In this document: positions 1 through 8,185 of the stretch, one piece after another | How the letters are laid out: the number at the start of each line of letters is the position of its first letter | Numbering within the stretch: the stretch's first letter is position 1 | Assembly (NCBI GenBank): GCA_964645935.1 | Contig: CAZYAK010000002.1 | Coordinates: 1 to 64,000, forward strand | DNA: 64,000 nt | Source of the DNA: CAZYAK01 sp964645935 | GTDB lineage: Bacteria > Patescibacteriota > Gracilibacteria > Peribacterales > Peribacteraceae | Direction: 5' to 3' | The notes under the pieces: model-generated | Seen by the model: only the letters and a program-made list of their open reading frames with translations | Databases searched by the model: none | Told to the model about the DNA's origin: nothing | Translations under genes and position numbers: made by a program

Positions 1-157
1 CGGATGCGTCCAGGTAGCCGTTCGCTGCGAGGCTTTGCACGGGATCCGCGTACCATGCGTCCGCGGACACATCGGAAAACAATCCGACGCCGAGAGTGGG
101 CAGCGGGAAGGCGAGGGCGATGGCGAGGAGGGCGGAGAGGTGGCGGGTGGGGTGCAT
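1..157 (-). CDS. SLH-domain secreted protein, N-terminal part only
   Basis: Only the first 52 codons lie inside the window; the gene runs off the left edge. Reading leftwards from the ATG, the product begins with a signal peptide (hydrophobic core HLSALLAIALAF, then PLPTLGVG). It continues straight into the opening of an S-layer homology domain (FSDVSADAWYADPVQSLAANG). It is the same kind of protein as the neighbouring SLH gene on the same strand and probably sits on the cell surface. The start is supported by a TATGAT box 7 nt upstream, the arrangement seen throughout this window. The C-terminal content cannot be judged. Confidence 0.75.
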   Translation of the reverse strand, partial: MHPTRHLSALLAIALAFPLPTLGVGLFSDVSADAWYADPVQSLAANGYLDAS

Positions 158-319
158 GGGGGAGATCATAGCAGCAGGTGATATCCGCTCGTTCCGGACG
201 TGCGAGTTTTTGTTCCGCGTTCAATCCTCGCACGATGTGTTGCAGCCGCGACCAAACACACACAACCACCCAGCCGCACTGGTCCCGCGGTGCGGACTGG
301 CTAGGGATGCAGTTGCCAT

Positions 320-461
320 GATCGCCACCCGCAGGGCGAAGACCACGCGGTTGGGGTATGGGGAGGGCTGACCCGGGAGGGAGCTGTTGGAATGTATGTT
401 GTCCGGTCGAAGCCGTTTTGATCGCCACCCGCGGGGCGGGACCCCCGCGGCTGGGTCATAG
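320..461. repeat. Pair of short imperfect direct repeats 100 bp apart
   Basis: The gap between the two SLH genes (158-519) holds no convincing gene. It contains two copies of gatcgccacccgcNgggcg, at 320-338 and 420-438, exactly 100 bp apart. The surrounding GC-rich sequence is partly alike (copy one runs into accacgcggttgggg, copy two into acccccgcggctggg). I see no inverted ends or coding potential. It may be a decayed duplication or part of a dispersed intergenic repeat. Nothing else is recognisable here. Confidence 0.4.
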
Positions 462-519
462 GAAGTAGCGCGCGTCAGTTACGGAATGCGTGTTGCCTGT
501 CCGAAAACCTGCCGGTGGA

Positions 520-1158
520 TTATGAGCACGCGCTCCCTTGCGCCAACGCCATCCTTGCTCGCTGGAAGAAAATCGCCATCTCCGCCCGGTTCAAGACCGC
601 GTGGGGGCGGATGCGCATGGTCGTCTCGTCGCCCCGGAGAATGCAGCGGTCGGCCATGGCAAAGACCGCGTAGGCGAACCAGTCGGGATCACCGACGTCG
701 ATGAAGGGGTGACGGGTCTTGCCGGTGCGCTCCAGTGCCAGCACCCGCACCAAGAGGGCCGCGGCCTCGGCCCGAGAGATGCCCTGACGGGGGTACACGC
801 GACACGGATGCGTGCCGTAGCAGTTGCCGTCGCCGCGGACCCAACCTTCCTTGCCGGCTTCCTCCAGGAGAGCAAAGTACCAGGCATATGTGGGGACGTC
901 GTCGAAGCTGGAGAGCAGCGGGGGCGTGCCCGGAGGGTGCTTGGCCACAGCCATCGCGAGCTTCACGAACTCTGCGCGCGTGGCGGGGTCACCGGGCCGA
1001 AAGTGCGTCTTATTGGGGTCGACGATCCCCGCGTTGGCGAGTTCGGCCACTGCAGGCCCAAACCATGCGTCGGACGCGACGTCGGCGTAGGACGGCGCCG
1101 CCGCGAATGAGGCGGGTGCGAAGAGCACGAACGCGAGGAGGGCGGATGGGAAACGCAT
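520..1158 (-). CDS. S-layer homology (three SLH domains) secreted protein
   Basis: A 212-residue protein made of a signal peptide (residues about 1-20, MRFPSALLAFVLFAPASFA) and three consecutive SLH modules filling the rest. The modules begin near YADVASDAWF, SFDDVPTYAWYF and FIDVGDPDWFAYA, and each ends in the usual R-A-E motif (TRAEFVKL, SRAEAAAL, NRAEMAIF). SLH triplets normally bind a secondary cell-wall polymer, so this is probably a small wall- or envelope-bound protein with no extra catalytic domain. The start was placed at the ATG followed by the signal peptide. A TACACT box lies 7 nt upstream of it, which argues against the longer upstream reading. Confidence 0.85.
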   Translation of the reverse strand: MRFPSALLAFVLFAPASFAAAPSYADVASDAWFGPAVAELANAGIVDPNKTHFRPGDPATRAEFVKLAMAVAKHPPGTPPLLSSFDDVPTYAWYFALLEEAGKEGWVRGDGNCYGTHPCRVYPRQGISRAEAAALLVRVLALERTGKTRHPFIDVGDPDWFAYAVFAMADRCILRGDETTMRIRPHAVLNRAEMAIFFQRARMALAQGSACS

Positions 1159-1340
1159 GGGCGGGAGTGTAGCGGATGGAACGTGCGAAACCGGAGACCG
1201 CGCGCTGGCGGCCACCGCGAGGGTGGTGTGTTGGTACCGGGATTGGGGAAGCACGACCGCAACGATAGGTATGACGGCCCCCTGAGTTGTCCTGTCCGAA
1301 AAAGTCGGCCGACTTGTCTAGAGTGCGGTACCATGGGCCC

Positions 1341-2162
1341 GTGGCGTTCGATGTGTATTCCCGCAACGGCGAGATCCTGCCCGCTTCCGAGGCGGTCGTG
1401 CCCCTCTCCAATGTGGAGTACGCCTACGGATTTGGCGTGTACGAGACCATCCGCGCGGTGCGCGGCAAGGCAGTGTTTCTGCCCGACCACGTGGAGCGCC
1501 TCCTGAAATCCGCCGAGATCATCGATCTCACACATCCCTTCTCCGCGGAGCACGTGTCCCAGTGGATCACGGCGCTCTTGGAGCGACTGGGCCCGGAGAC
1601 GGTTTGTAATATCAAGGTACTGCTGATCGGCGCGTCCGCCCCCGAGCGGTGCGTGCTGCACGTCATCCCCCTTGCGCCGCTCTTCCCGGACAAGCGGCTC
1701 TACGCGCGCGGCGCCTCGGCGCTGACCGTGCCCCACGAGCGGATGTTCCCGCAGGCCAAGACCCTCAATATGTTCCCGAGCTACATGGCCTACCGCAAGG
1801 CCAAGGCGGCCGGCTGCTACGATGCGCTCTTTACAGACCGCGCGGGCTGCATTACGGAAGGCACACGTACTAATTTTTTCGCGATCTCGGGCAAGACCAT
1901 CCACTCGCCGCCGCTCAAAGACGTCTTGGAGGGCGTGACTCGTCTTCATGTGTTGCAAGCGGCAAAGGGCGCCGGCTTCACAGTGGAAGAGCACCCCATC
2001 CCGCTCGCGTCCCTCGGCGGCTACGACGGCGCGTTCCTCACGAGCACCTCCAGCAAGGTGATGCCGCTCATCCGCATCGACGATCACGCCTTTGCCAACG
2101 TGTCCGCCGGGCTCCTGGAGCTCATCGCGGCCTTCGAGGCCTTCCTGGCGACGGAGCGCTGA
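1341..2162 (+). CDS. Class IV PLP-dependent aminotransferase (branched-chain / D-amino-acid / ADC-lyase family)
   Basis: A 273-residue fold-type IV PLP enzyme. Landmarks are the N-terminal SNVEYAYGFGVYETIRA segment (about 24-40), a probable PLP lysine K140 in QAKTLNMF, and ITEGTRTNFF (171-180), the family's PLP-binding segment. Length fits branched-chain aminotransferases, D-alanine transaminases and aminodeoxychorismate lyases. Sequence alone does not fix the substrate, so no gene name is given. The chosen GTG start lies 6 nt after a TACCAT box. A TTG further upstream would place that box inside the gene. The gene is divergent from the SLH gene on its left. Confidence 0.8.
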   Translation: MAFDVYSRNGEILPASEAVVPLSNVEYAYGFGVYETIRAVRGKAVFLPDHVERLLKSAEIIDLTHPFSAEHVSQWITALLERLGPETVCNIKVLLIGASAPERCVLHVIPLAPLFPDKRLYARGASALTVPHERMFPQAKTLNMFPSYMAYRKAKAAGCYDALFTDRAGCITEGTRTNFFAISGKTIHSPPLKDVLEGVTRLHVLQAAKGAGFTVEEHPIPLASLGGYDGAFLTSTSSKVMPLIRIDDHAFANVSAGLLELIAAFEAFLATER

Positions 2163-2259
2163 CAATCCACCTCGCCGAGTGTTCGGCCGAGTTGCTGCAG
2201 AGGCTGGTTTTCGGATCCGCCTCGTGCCGCGCGGGACATCGCGGTACCCTGCGATCCGC

Positions 2260-3093
2260 ATGGCGCCTTCTCGCCGCCGGTTGCGTTTCATTCTGGCTCT
2301 CCTCGGGGCTGTCTTGGCGATGGTCGCCATCTGGTGGCTCTCCATTCGTCCCAGCAACGACCGGAACTGGTCGCCGGACCAGGTGGCTCTGCCGGAAGCC
2401 GTCTTCAGCGGGTCGTTGGTGACGGTGCGTAACGTTCGCAATAGCGTGTACCGCAGTACCACCGATTACGATGTTCGTTGGGAGGAGCGCACGTACGACC
2501 TCTCGCGCATCCGCCAGGCGTGGTACGTGGTGGAGCCGTTTTCAGAGTGGGAGGGCTCTGCGCACACGTTTCTGACCTTTGGGTTCGGCAGCGGTTCGTA
2601 CGTGGGCGTATCCATTGAGATCCGCAAGGAAACAGGCGAGAAATTCTCTGCCCTCAAGGGCGTATTCAAGCAGTACGAGCTGATGTACGTCGTGGGCGAC
2701 GAGCGTGATCTTATCCAGGTGCGCACCAACTACCGCAAGGACCAGGTGTACCTCTACCCGCTGCGATTCACGCCGGAGCAGACGCGAACAGCGTTCGTCT
2801 CGCTGCTCACGCGGGCCAACGCGCTCCGCGAGGAGCCCGAGTTCTACCACTCCGTGTGGAACTCCTGCGCCACCAACGCGGCGGCGCATCTGAACGAAGC
2901 GCTCCCGGGCGCGCTCCCAGGTTGGGACATCGCCCTGGCCGCGCCGGGATACTCGGACAAGCTCTTCCTGGAACGGGGACTTATCGACACGGATCTACCC
3001 TGGGAGAAGCTGCGCGACGCCTTCCGGATCAACAATCGCGCAGAGGCCGCTACAAACGATCCACATTTCTCCGATCGCATCCGCGGGATCTGA
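2260..3093 (+). CDS. DUF4105 membrane-anchored extracytoplasmic protein
   Basis: A 277-residue protein with one N-terminal membrane anchor (about residues 9-28) followed by an outside-facing DUF4105 domain. Family landmarks are VTVRNVRNSVYRSTTDYD, RTYDLSRI, HTFLTFGFG, IEIRKETGEKFSALKG, YVVGDERDLIQVRTNYRK and the Cys-containing WNSCATN. The domain is thought to be peptidase-like, but no activity is established. The ATG lies 9 nt after a TACCCT box. Its stop is about 40 nt from the convergent PEP-synthase-like gene. It could be co-transcribed with the upstream aminotransferase (97-nt gap), although it appears to have its own promoter. Confidence 0.8.
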   Translation: MAPSRRRLRFILALLGAVLAMVAIWWLSIRPSNDRNWSPDQVALPEAVFSGSLVTVRNVRNSVYRSTTDYDVRWEERTYDLSRIRQAWYVVEPFSEWEGSAHTFLTFGFGSGSYVGVSIEIRKETGEKFSALKGVFKQYELMYVVGDERDLIQVRTNYRKDQVYLYPLRFTPEQTRTAFVSLLTRANALREEPEFYHSVWNSCATNAAAHLNEALPGALPGWDIALAAPGYSDKLFLERGLIDTDLPWEKLRDAFRINNRAEAATNDPHFSDRIRGI

Positions 3094-3130
3094 CCCTCAT
3101 CACAGCTGTCCAAAGTATGGCGATGCGCCT

Positions 3131-6100
3131 TCAGGCGTGCTTGAGGATCCGCACCGTCCCGGCATCGCCATCCACCTCCACGAGGTCGCTGTCGCGGATG
3201 ACGCGCGTGGCCGTCTTCGTGCCGATGACGCAGGGCTTGTCCATCTCCCGTGCCACGATGGACGCGTGGGAAGTGATGCCGCCCTCGTTGGTGACGAAAG
3301 CCGCGGCCTTCTCCATGAGCGGCACGTAGTCCACGGACGTCATGGGCGCCACGAGCACGTCGCCGGCAGAGAATCCGCCGAAGTCCTTGGAGCTTGAAAC
3401 CACCTTGGCCGGCCCCCGCACTTTCCCGCCGTTGGCGCTGAATCCTCGGAGTAGATCAGTCTGCGTTACGGGATCGGGCACGCGCCCCTCGCGACGGCGC
3501 ACCACTTGCAGCGCCGCGTCGGCGTCGGAAGGATCTACGAAGCGTACGGCGCCGTTCTCGTCGCAGAGCAAAGCCACGCTGTCCCGCTCCCGTTGCAGCT
3601 GCTCGAGGTCCGGCGCCTCGCCCCGCAGCGCCGCGGCCATCTCTGCGGGTGTCAGGAAGAAGCACGCGCGCCAGTCGTTAGAGCCGCAGAGCTTAGCGAT
3701 TTTGCCGAAGACCGGCCGGAACCGCAGCGACACGGTGGAGAAGACGTTCTTGCGGAACTCGTTGAGCGACGTGCACGCGGCGAGCGCCCCGGCGAGGGTC
3801 GTCACGGCGGGATCGTCCAGCTCCTTCAGCCGCCGTCGCGCCGCCGAGGTCTTGCGACGGTGGCTGGCGCGGGCGCGCACGAGCTTTTCCGCACAGGGCT
3901 CCTGCAGGATGTCGTCCAGCTGCGCACGCGCGTCGGCCAGCGTCCACGGCTCGTCGCAGTAGTTGACGGGGATATTGCCGAACTCCGCGACCCAGGAGCT
4001 GAGCGCCGCGGTCTTCCCGCGTGCGTCGAGATGCTTGGCCTGAACGTCTGCGCCGACCTCCAAGAGACGCTCACGCGACCGGAAGAGCGGCGTGTGCGCG
4101 GACGGGTAGGTGATGACGCCCGCGGTGCGCGAGGCCTCGGTCGTGGACAAGCCGCGCTCCTGCAGCAATGCCATTAACGCGTCGGTGCCGTGCTTGCCGA
4201 ACGCGTTGGTGATCTGGAGCCCCGCGGTGAAGACGCGGTACCGCTCTAGGAAGGTTTCCCACCGCTGGACGGTGAGCGAGCGTAGGCAGTCATCGAGGGC
4301 GGAGAGGAGCGATTTCGCGTGCGCGGCGTAGGCCTTCTTGAGGCGCGCGAGCGCCCGGGCATCCAGGAAGACGCGCTCCACCGCGGCGTTGAAGCCCGCG
4401 TAGTTCTCCGCGTGGAAGAAGCAGTGCGACCGCGTGCCGTGCTCGGTGAGCGAGAGGATGTCCAGACTCCAGTTCACGCCGAAGGCGGGCATGTCGCGCT
4501 TCCAGCCTTCCACCAACAGGCATTGGTGCCAGAAGGACATGTTGCGCGTCACTGTGAGGAACCACTCCCGACCTTTCGCGCGCATCGTCTCGGCGGGGGC
4601 TGCCGGAGCCGCCCGCTCCAGAATCCGCACCGTCCCGGCATCGCCATCCACCTCCACGAGGTCGCCGTCGCGTATCGCACGAGTGGCGATCCGCGTTCCG
4701 ACGATGCAAGGGATGCCATACTCGCGTGCCAGGATGGATGCATGGGAGGTGATGCCGCCCTCGTCGGTGACGATCGCCGCCGCTTTGGCCGCCAGGGCGA
4801 CCATCGTGGGCTGCGTCATCGTCGTGACGAGCACGTCGCCCGCGCGGAACCGATTCATGTCCACCAGCAATCGCGTGAGATCCTCCACGGGGACCACGCG
4901 CGCGATCCCCGTGGCCTTCCCGAGGTTCGCCGTTGTCCCGGCGATCGCCTCGGACCGGCCTTCCGGTTCAGGGGGATCCAGCAGTGTCTCCATGGCGGTT
5001 TCAGCGTCTTGCCGTTCCATCAGTCGCAGCGTCCCCTCCCTGAGCGCGAAGGCGTACAGCCGCTCACGGTTCGCCCCCGTCGCCTCGGGCAGCCGCGTGC
5101 CGTCCCGGAGCAAGCGCTCGATGTCAGCCACGGCGTAGCGCATTAGGAGCTGTTCCGCGGACAGCCCCGCTCGGCGCGCGATCTCTTCGAAGAGCGGGAG
5201 GCACAGGTACTCGGCGCCGCCCCACCACGCCTTCAGCCGGAGGCGGTCTACCGCCAGCGATTGAAAGAGGCTCGAGATCCGAGTGATCTCTGTCCGGGAT
5301 TTCAGCCCTCGGATGGTCCGCGAAACCTCCGAAGCATGCGACCGGATCTCCGAGCGAATCCGCCGCAGGCGCGCGCGGCGCTCTGGCGCGGGCACGGCCG
5401 AAAGCTCCGCGAAGTTGTGCCGCAGATACGCGAGAATCACATCGCGGTCGTAGGTGTTGAAGCAGAGCCAAGGGAAGTGTTCTACATGACGGAGCAGGTT
5501 CGCCTTCGTGGGACGTCCGCGGAGCGACAGCGCGATTGCAGCAAGAGCCTCTTCTTTGATGATGTCGGCCTCTGTAGGCGTCGTGAGGAGGATGAATGCC
5601 CGCTCGATGTCGGGAACCTGGCCTGCCAGCAGCTCTCGCAGGCGCAGGCGCGCTGCCTCCAGGTACTCCGGCTGCGAGACTTTGAATATTGCCCATGTCC
5701 GGTCGAAGAGATCCATGTAGCGCGTGAAGAGCTCCAGGAGCGCCGCGTTGGGGGCTGCCCTCAGGCGGGTCTCACGAAGCCGCGTGACGAACGACCGGAA
5801 CGCCGCGCGCGGCGCCGCTGCGGTCCGTAGATGCGCGGCGAGGAAGCCGGGGCGCAACGTCTTCCGTCCCGCCTCGAGCGCGAGAGGCAGCTCCGCGGCG
5901 GCGTTGTGCGTCTGTGTGATCCCGACGACCACGGGCATGAAAACGTCAGTGTTTTCGTTGCCGATAATCTGCCGGTGCCGGACGTAGCCGCGCATCCACG
6001 ACTCAGCGGAAATCACCGAATGCCGCTCGCCCCAGGAGAAGAGATACCTCCCTTTTCCGGACGCCCGCTCCAGGATCCGCACCGTGGCGGCATCGCCATC

Positions 6101-8152
6101 CACCTCCACAAGATCACCGTTCTCGAGGGTCTCTGTGGCGTGGCCGGTGGCGATGACGCAGGGAATGTTGAGCTCTCGGCTTACCACGGCCGCATGCGAG
6201 AGCATGCCGCCTTGGTCCGCGACGATCGCCGAGGCCATCTGGCAGAGCCCCATCAGCTCCGGCGTGGTGCTCTCGGCCACGAGCACGTCGCCCTTGCGCA
6301 TGCGGTTCTGTATTGCGGCTATGGCCTCAGGATCCACCAGCATCGGCGCGATGACCACGCGGCCCTGCGCCGTCCCCGGACTTGCGGCGATGCCGGCGAT
6401 GATGCTCCGGTCCGTGGGCGGGTGCAGTTCGTCCCATACACGGAGCGCTTCCGCTTGGGTAAAGACGCGCATTGTTCCTTGCACCGATAGGCAGCCGAAG
6501 GCGTATTTTCGCTCGGCGATGAGCGCTTCGGGCACGCCTACGCCGTCGTAGAGACCGAGCAGCTCCGACGTCCACAGGTACCGGGCGTCATCTTCGTTGC
6601 GGAGGAATTTCCGGGAGATCGCGATGAGGATGTTGTCATAGACGCCACCACCATGGATGTACGCGTTGAGGATGGCGCGACCCTCAAACTTGAGTCGCCC
6701 CAGATCCTTGAGGTTGTTAAGCAGGACGGGATCTTGGGTCTCCTGCGCGATTTCGTAGGCGAGGTCGTGGTAGCAGAACTCCGTCATCCCGTAGTAGTAG
6801 TTCTCCTGAGAAAAGAAGGCGAGGAGCGTCTGGAGTTCCTCCTTGCTGGGGAGCACGGGCGTCGTAAATCGCGGGATGACATTCTTGCGCGCCTCGGCGA
6901 TGTACGCGCGAAAACCTTCGGCGTACGCGCGGTAAGAATCCTCGCTGCGGAAGATCTCCAGGCCGCGCTCCTGGCACCGGCGCTCGCCGTCTCTGCGCAG
7001 GTAGGTGTGCCAGTGGCCGTCTTTGTACACCACGACGGGATCGCCGAGCCCGAGCGACGTGCTCACGAAGAACTCGGCATTCAGGCATCCCACCGCACCC
7101 TGCAACTTGAAGAGCGCGATGTAGTCCGCCGCGCGGATGCCCGCAGGATCGCCCCGTGCAGCCTTTTTCGGCGCCTTGGCCGAGAGTGTGGTGATGGGAC
7201 GGCTTTGCGTGATGAAGAGCTCCTTCCCGCGTTGCGCCCACTCCACGTCCACTGGGAAGCCGTAGTGGTCCTCGATGCGTGCTACGAGCTTGCCCAGCCG
7301 CAGCAGGTCTTCCGGGCACAGCGCGCGAACATCGCGCCGCTTGGCGGGGACGGGTTTCCAGGCGTTGCCGTCTGCTGAGCGCGTGAGCATCCGCTCTTTG
7401 GTCACGGCGGTTACTTCCTCCTCGGACCATCTGGATTTTCGCAACACGTAGCTGTCAGGCGTGATAGCGCCGGAGACGATCGCTTCGCCGAGGCCATACG
7501 ATGCCTCCACGATCATCTGGTCACGGTCCTGCGTGACGGGGTGCACCGAGAAGGCGATGCCCGAGACCTCGCTCTGCACCATCGCCTGCACCACCACCGC
7601 CACGGAAACAGGATGGTCGCGCATGCCTTTCTCGAAGCGGTACACGATGGCGCGCGGCGAGAAGAGCGAGGCCCAGCAGCGCCGGACGTTCTCCAGCAGA
7701 TCGGCTTCCCCGGTGTTGAGGTACGTCTCCAGCTGGCCCGCCCACGCCGCTTCCTTCCCGTCCTCCGCGGTGGCGCTGGAGCGGACGGCGACGAGCGGTT
7801 CCCGAAGCTCCCCGAACGCCGCGACAATCTCTCCTGCGAGATCGGCGGGCAATTCCGCGCCCGTCACGAGCGCGTGGATCCGCTCCGAGGCGGCCTCCAC
7901 GGTGTGCACGGCGCGGTGATCGACGCGATCCAGCTCCGCGTCGATGTCCGCCTTGATGCCGGACTCCGCGAGGAAGCGGTCGAACGCGTCCGTGAGCACC
8001 ACGAAGCCCGGCGGCACGGGGATGCCGGCCTTGATGAGTTCCCCGAGCGACGCGCCTTTCCCGCCCGCACGAGAGGCATCGGCCGCGGAAAGGGAAGAGA
8101 GAGGGAGGACGTGCACGGGATCAGCGTACCGAGGGGCGTCGGCTCCTGTCAT
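3131..8152 (-). CDS. PEP synthase-like protein with one ATP-binding domain and three phosphohistidine swivel domains
   Basis: A 1673-residue cytoplasmic protein. Residues about 1-330 are a PPDK_N/PEP-synthase ATP-binding domain (GGKGASLGEL, AVRSSATAEDG, FITQSRPIT). Three PEP-utiliser mobile domains follow, with catalytic histidines near residues 651 (GGMLSHA), 1137 (GGITSHA) and 1628 (GGITSHA). They are spaced about 485-490 residues apart, separated by long mostly helical regions, and the last ends the protein. The C-terminal PEP/pyruvate TIM barrel of true PEP synthase (PpsA) and pyruvate phosphate dikinase is absent. Residues 1-700 therefore resemble rifampin phosphotransferase architecture, followed by two extra helical-plus-swivel modules. 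Inference: ATP-driven phosphoryl transfer to an unknown acceptor or acceptors. The start was chosen at the ATG just before the domain; it is divergent from a glycosyltransferase gene. Confidence 0.75.
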   Translation of the reverse strand: MTGADAPRYADPVHVLPLSSLSAADASRAGGKGASLGELIKAGIPVPPGFVVLTDAFDRFLAESGIKADIDAELDRVDHRAVHTVEAASERIHALVTGAELPADLAGEIVAAFGELREPLVAVRSSATAEDGKEAAWAGQLETYLNTGEADLLENVRRCWASLFSPRAIVYRFEKGMRDHPVSVAVVVQAMVQSEVSGIAFSVHPVTQDRDQMIVEASYGLGEAIVSGAITPDSYVLRKSRWSEEEVTAVTKERMLTRSADGNAWKPVPAKRRDVRALCPEDLLRLGKLVARIEDHYGFPVDVEWAQRGKELFITQSRPITTLSAKAPKKAARGDPAGIRAADYIALFKLQGAVGCLNAEFFVSTSLGLGDPVVVYKDGHWHTYLRRDGERRCQERGLEIFRSEDSYRAYAEGFRAYIAEARKNVIPRFTTPVLPSKEELQTLLAFFSQENYYYGMTEFCYHDLAYEIAQETQDPVLLNNLKDLGRLKFEGRAILNAYIHGGGVYDNILIAISRKFLRNEDDARYLWTSELLGLYDGVGVPEALIAERKYAFGCLSVQGTMRVFTQAEALRVWDELHPPTDRSIIAGIAASPGTAQGRVVIAPMLVDPEAIAAIQNRMRKGDVLVAESTTPELMGLCQMASAIVADQGGMLSHAAVVSRELNIPCVIATGHATETLENGDLVEVDGDAATVRILERASGKGRYLFSWGERHSVISAESWMRGYVRHRQIIGNENTDVFMPVVVGITQTHNAAAELPLALEAGRKTLRPGFLAAHLRTAAAPRAAFRSFVTRLRETRLRAAPNAALLELFTRYMDLFDRTWAIFKVSQPEYLEAARLRLRELLAGQVPDIERAFILLTTPTEADIIKEEALAAIALSLRGRPTKANLLRHVEHFPWLCFNTYDRDVILAYLRHNFAELSAVPAPERRARLRRIRSEIRSHASEVSRTIRGLKSRTEITRISSLFQSLAVDRLRLKAWWGGAEYLCLPLFEEIARRAGLSAEQLLMRYAVADIERLLRDGTRLPEATGANRERLYAFALREGTLRLMERQDAETAMETLLDPPEPEGRSEAIAGTTANLGKATGIARVVPVEDLTRLLVDMNRFRAGDVLVTTMTQPTMVALAAKAAAIVTDEGGITSHASILAREYGIPCIVGTRIATRAIRDGDLVEVDGDAGTVRILERAAPAAPAETMRAKGREWFLTVTRNMSFWHQCLLVEGWKRDMPAFGVNWSLDILSLTEHGTRSHCFFHAENYAGFNAAVERVFLDARALARLKKAYAAHAKSLLSALDDCLRSLTVQRWETFLERYRVFTAGLQITNAFGKHGTDALMALLQERGLSTTEASRTAGVITYPSAHTPLFRSRERLLEVGADVQAKHLDARGKTAALSSWVAEFGNIPVNYCDEPWTLADARAQLDDILQEPCAEKLVRARASHRRKTSAARRRLKELDDPAVTTLAGALAACTSLNEFRKNVFSTVSLRFRPVFGKIAKLCGSNDWRACFFLTPAEMAAALRGEAPDLEQLQRERDSVALLCDENGAVRFVDPSDADAALQVVRRREGRVPDPVTQTDLLRGFSANGGKVRGPAKVVSSSKDFGGFSAGDVLVAPMTSVDYVPLMEKAAAFVTNEGGITSHASIVAREMDKPCVIGTKTATRVIRDSDLVEVDGDAGTVRILKHA

Positions 8153-8170
8153 CCCAGCCTGTGTGAGGAG

Positions 8171-8176
8171 TACACT
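8171..8176 (+). promoter_or_regulatory. -10 box (TACACT) in the divergent promoter of the glycosyltransferase gene
   Basis: TACACT lies 9 nt before the ATG at 8186, so the mRNA would be nearly leaderless. The surrounding gagtacactc is almost palindromic and offers TGTACT on the other strand, in position to serve the divergent PEP-synthase-like gene whose ATG is at 8152. No clear -35 element is visible. One overlapping site may therefore serve both genes. Confidence 0.45.
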
Positions 8177-8185
8177 CTCCCCCGG

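Noticed and set aside
96..371. Small plus-strand gene at the left edge
   Set aside because: It overlaps the signal peptide of the minus-strand SLH protein, has no promoter-like box and no recognisable motif.
3131..8152. True PEP synthase or pyruvate phosphate dikinase
   Set aside because: The C-terminal PEP/pyruvate-binding barrel is missing; the protein ends within its third swivel domain.
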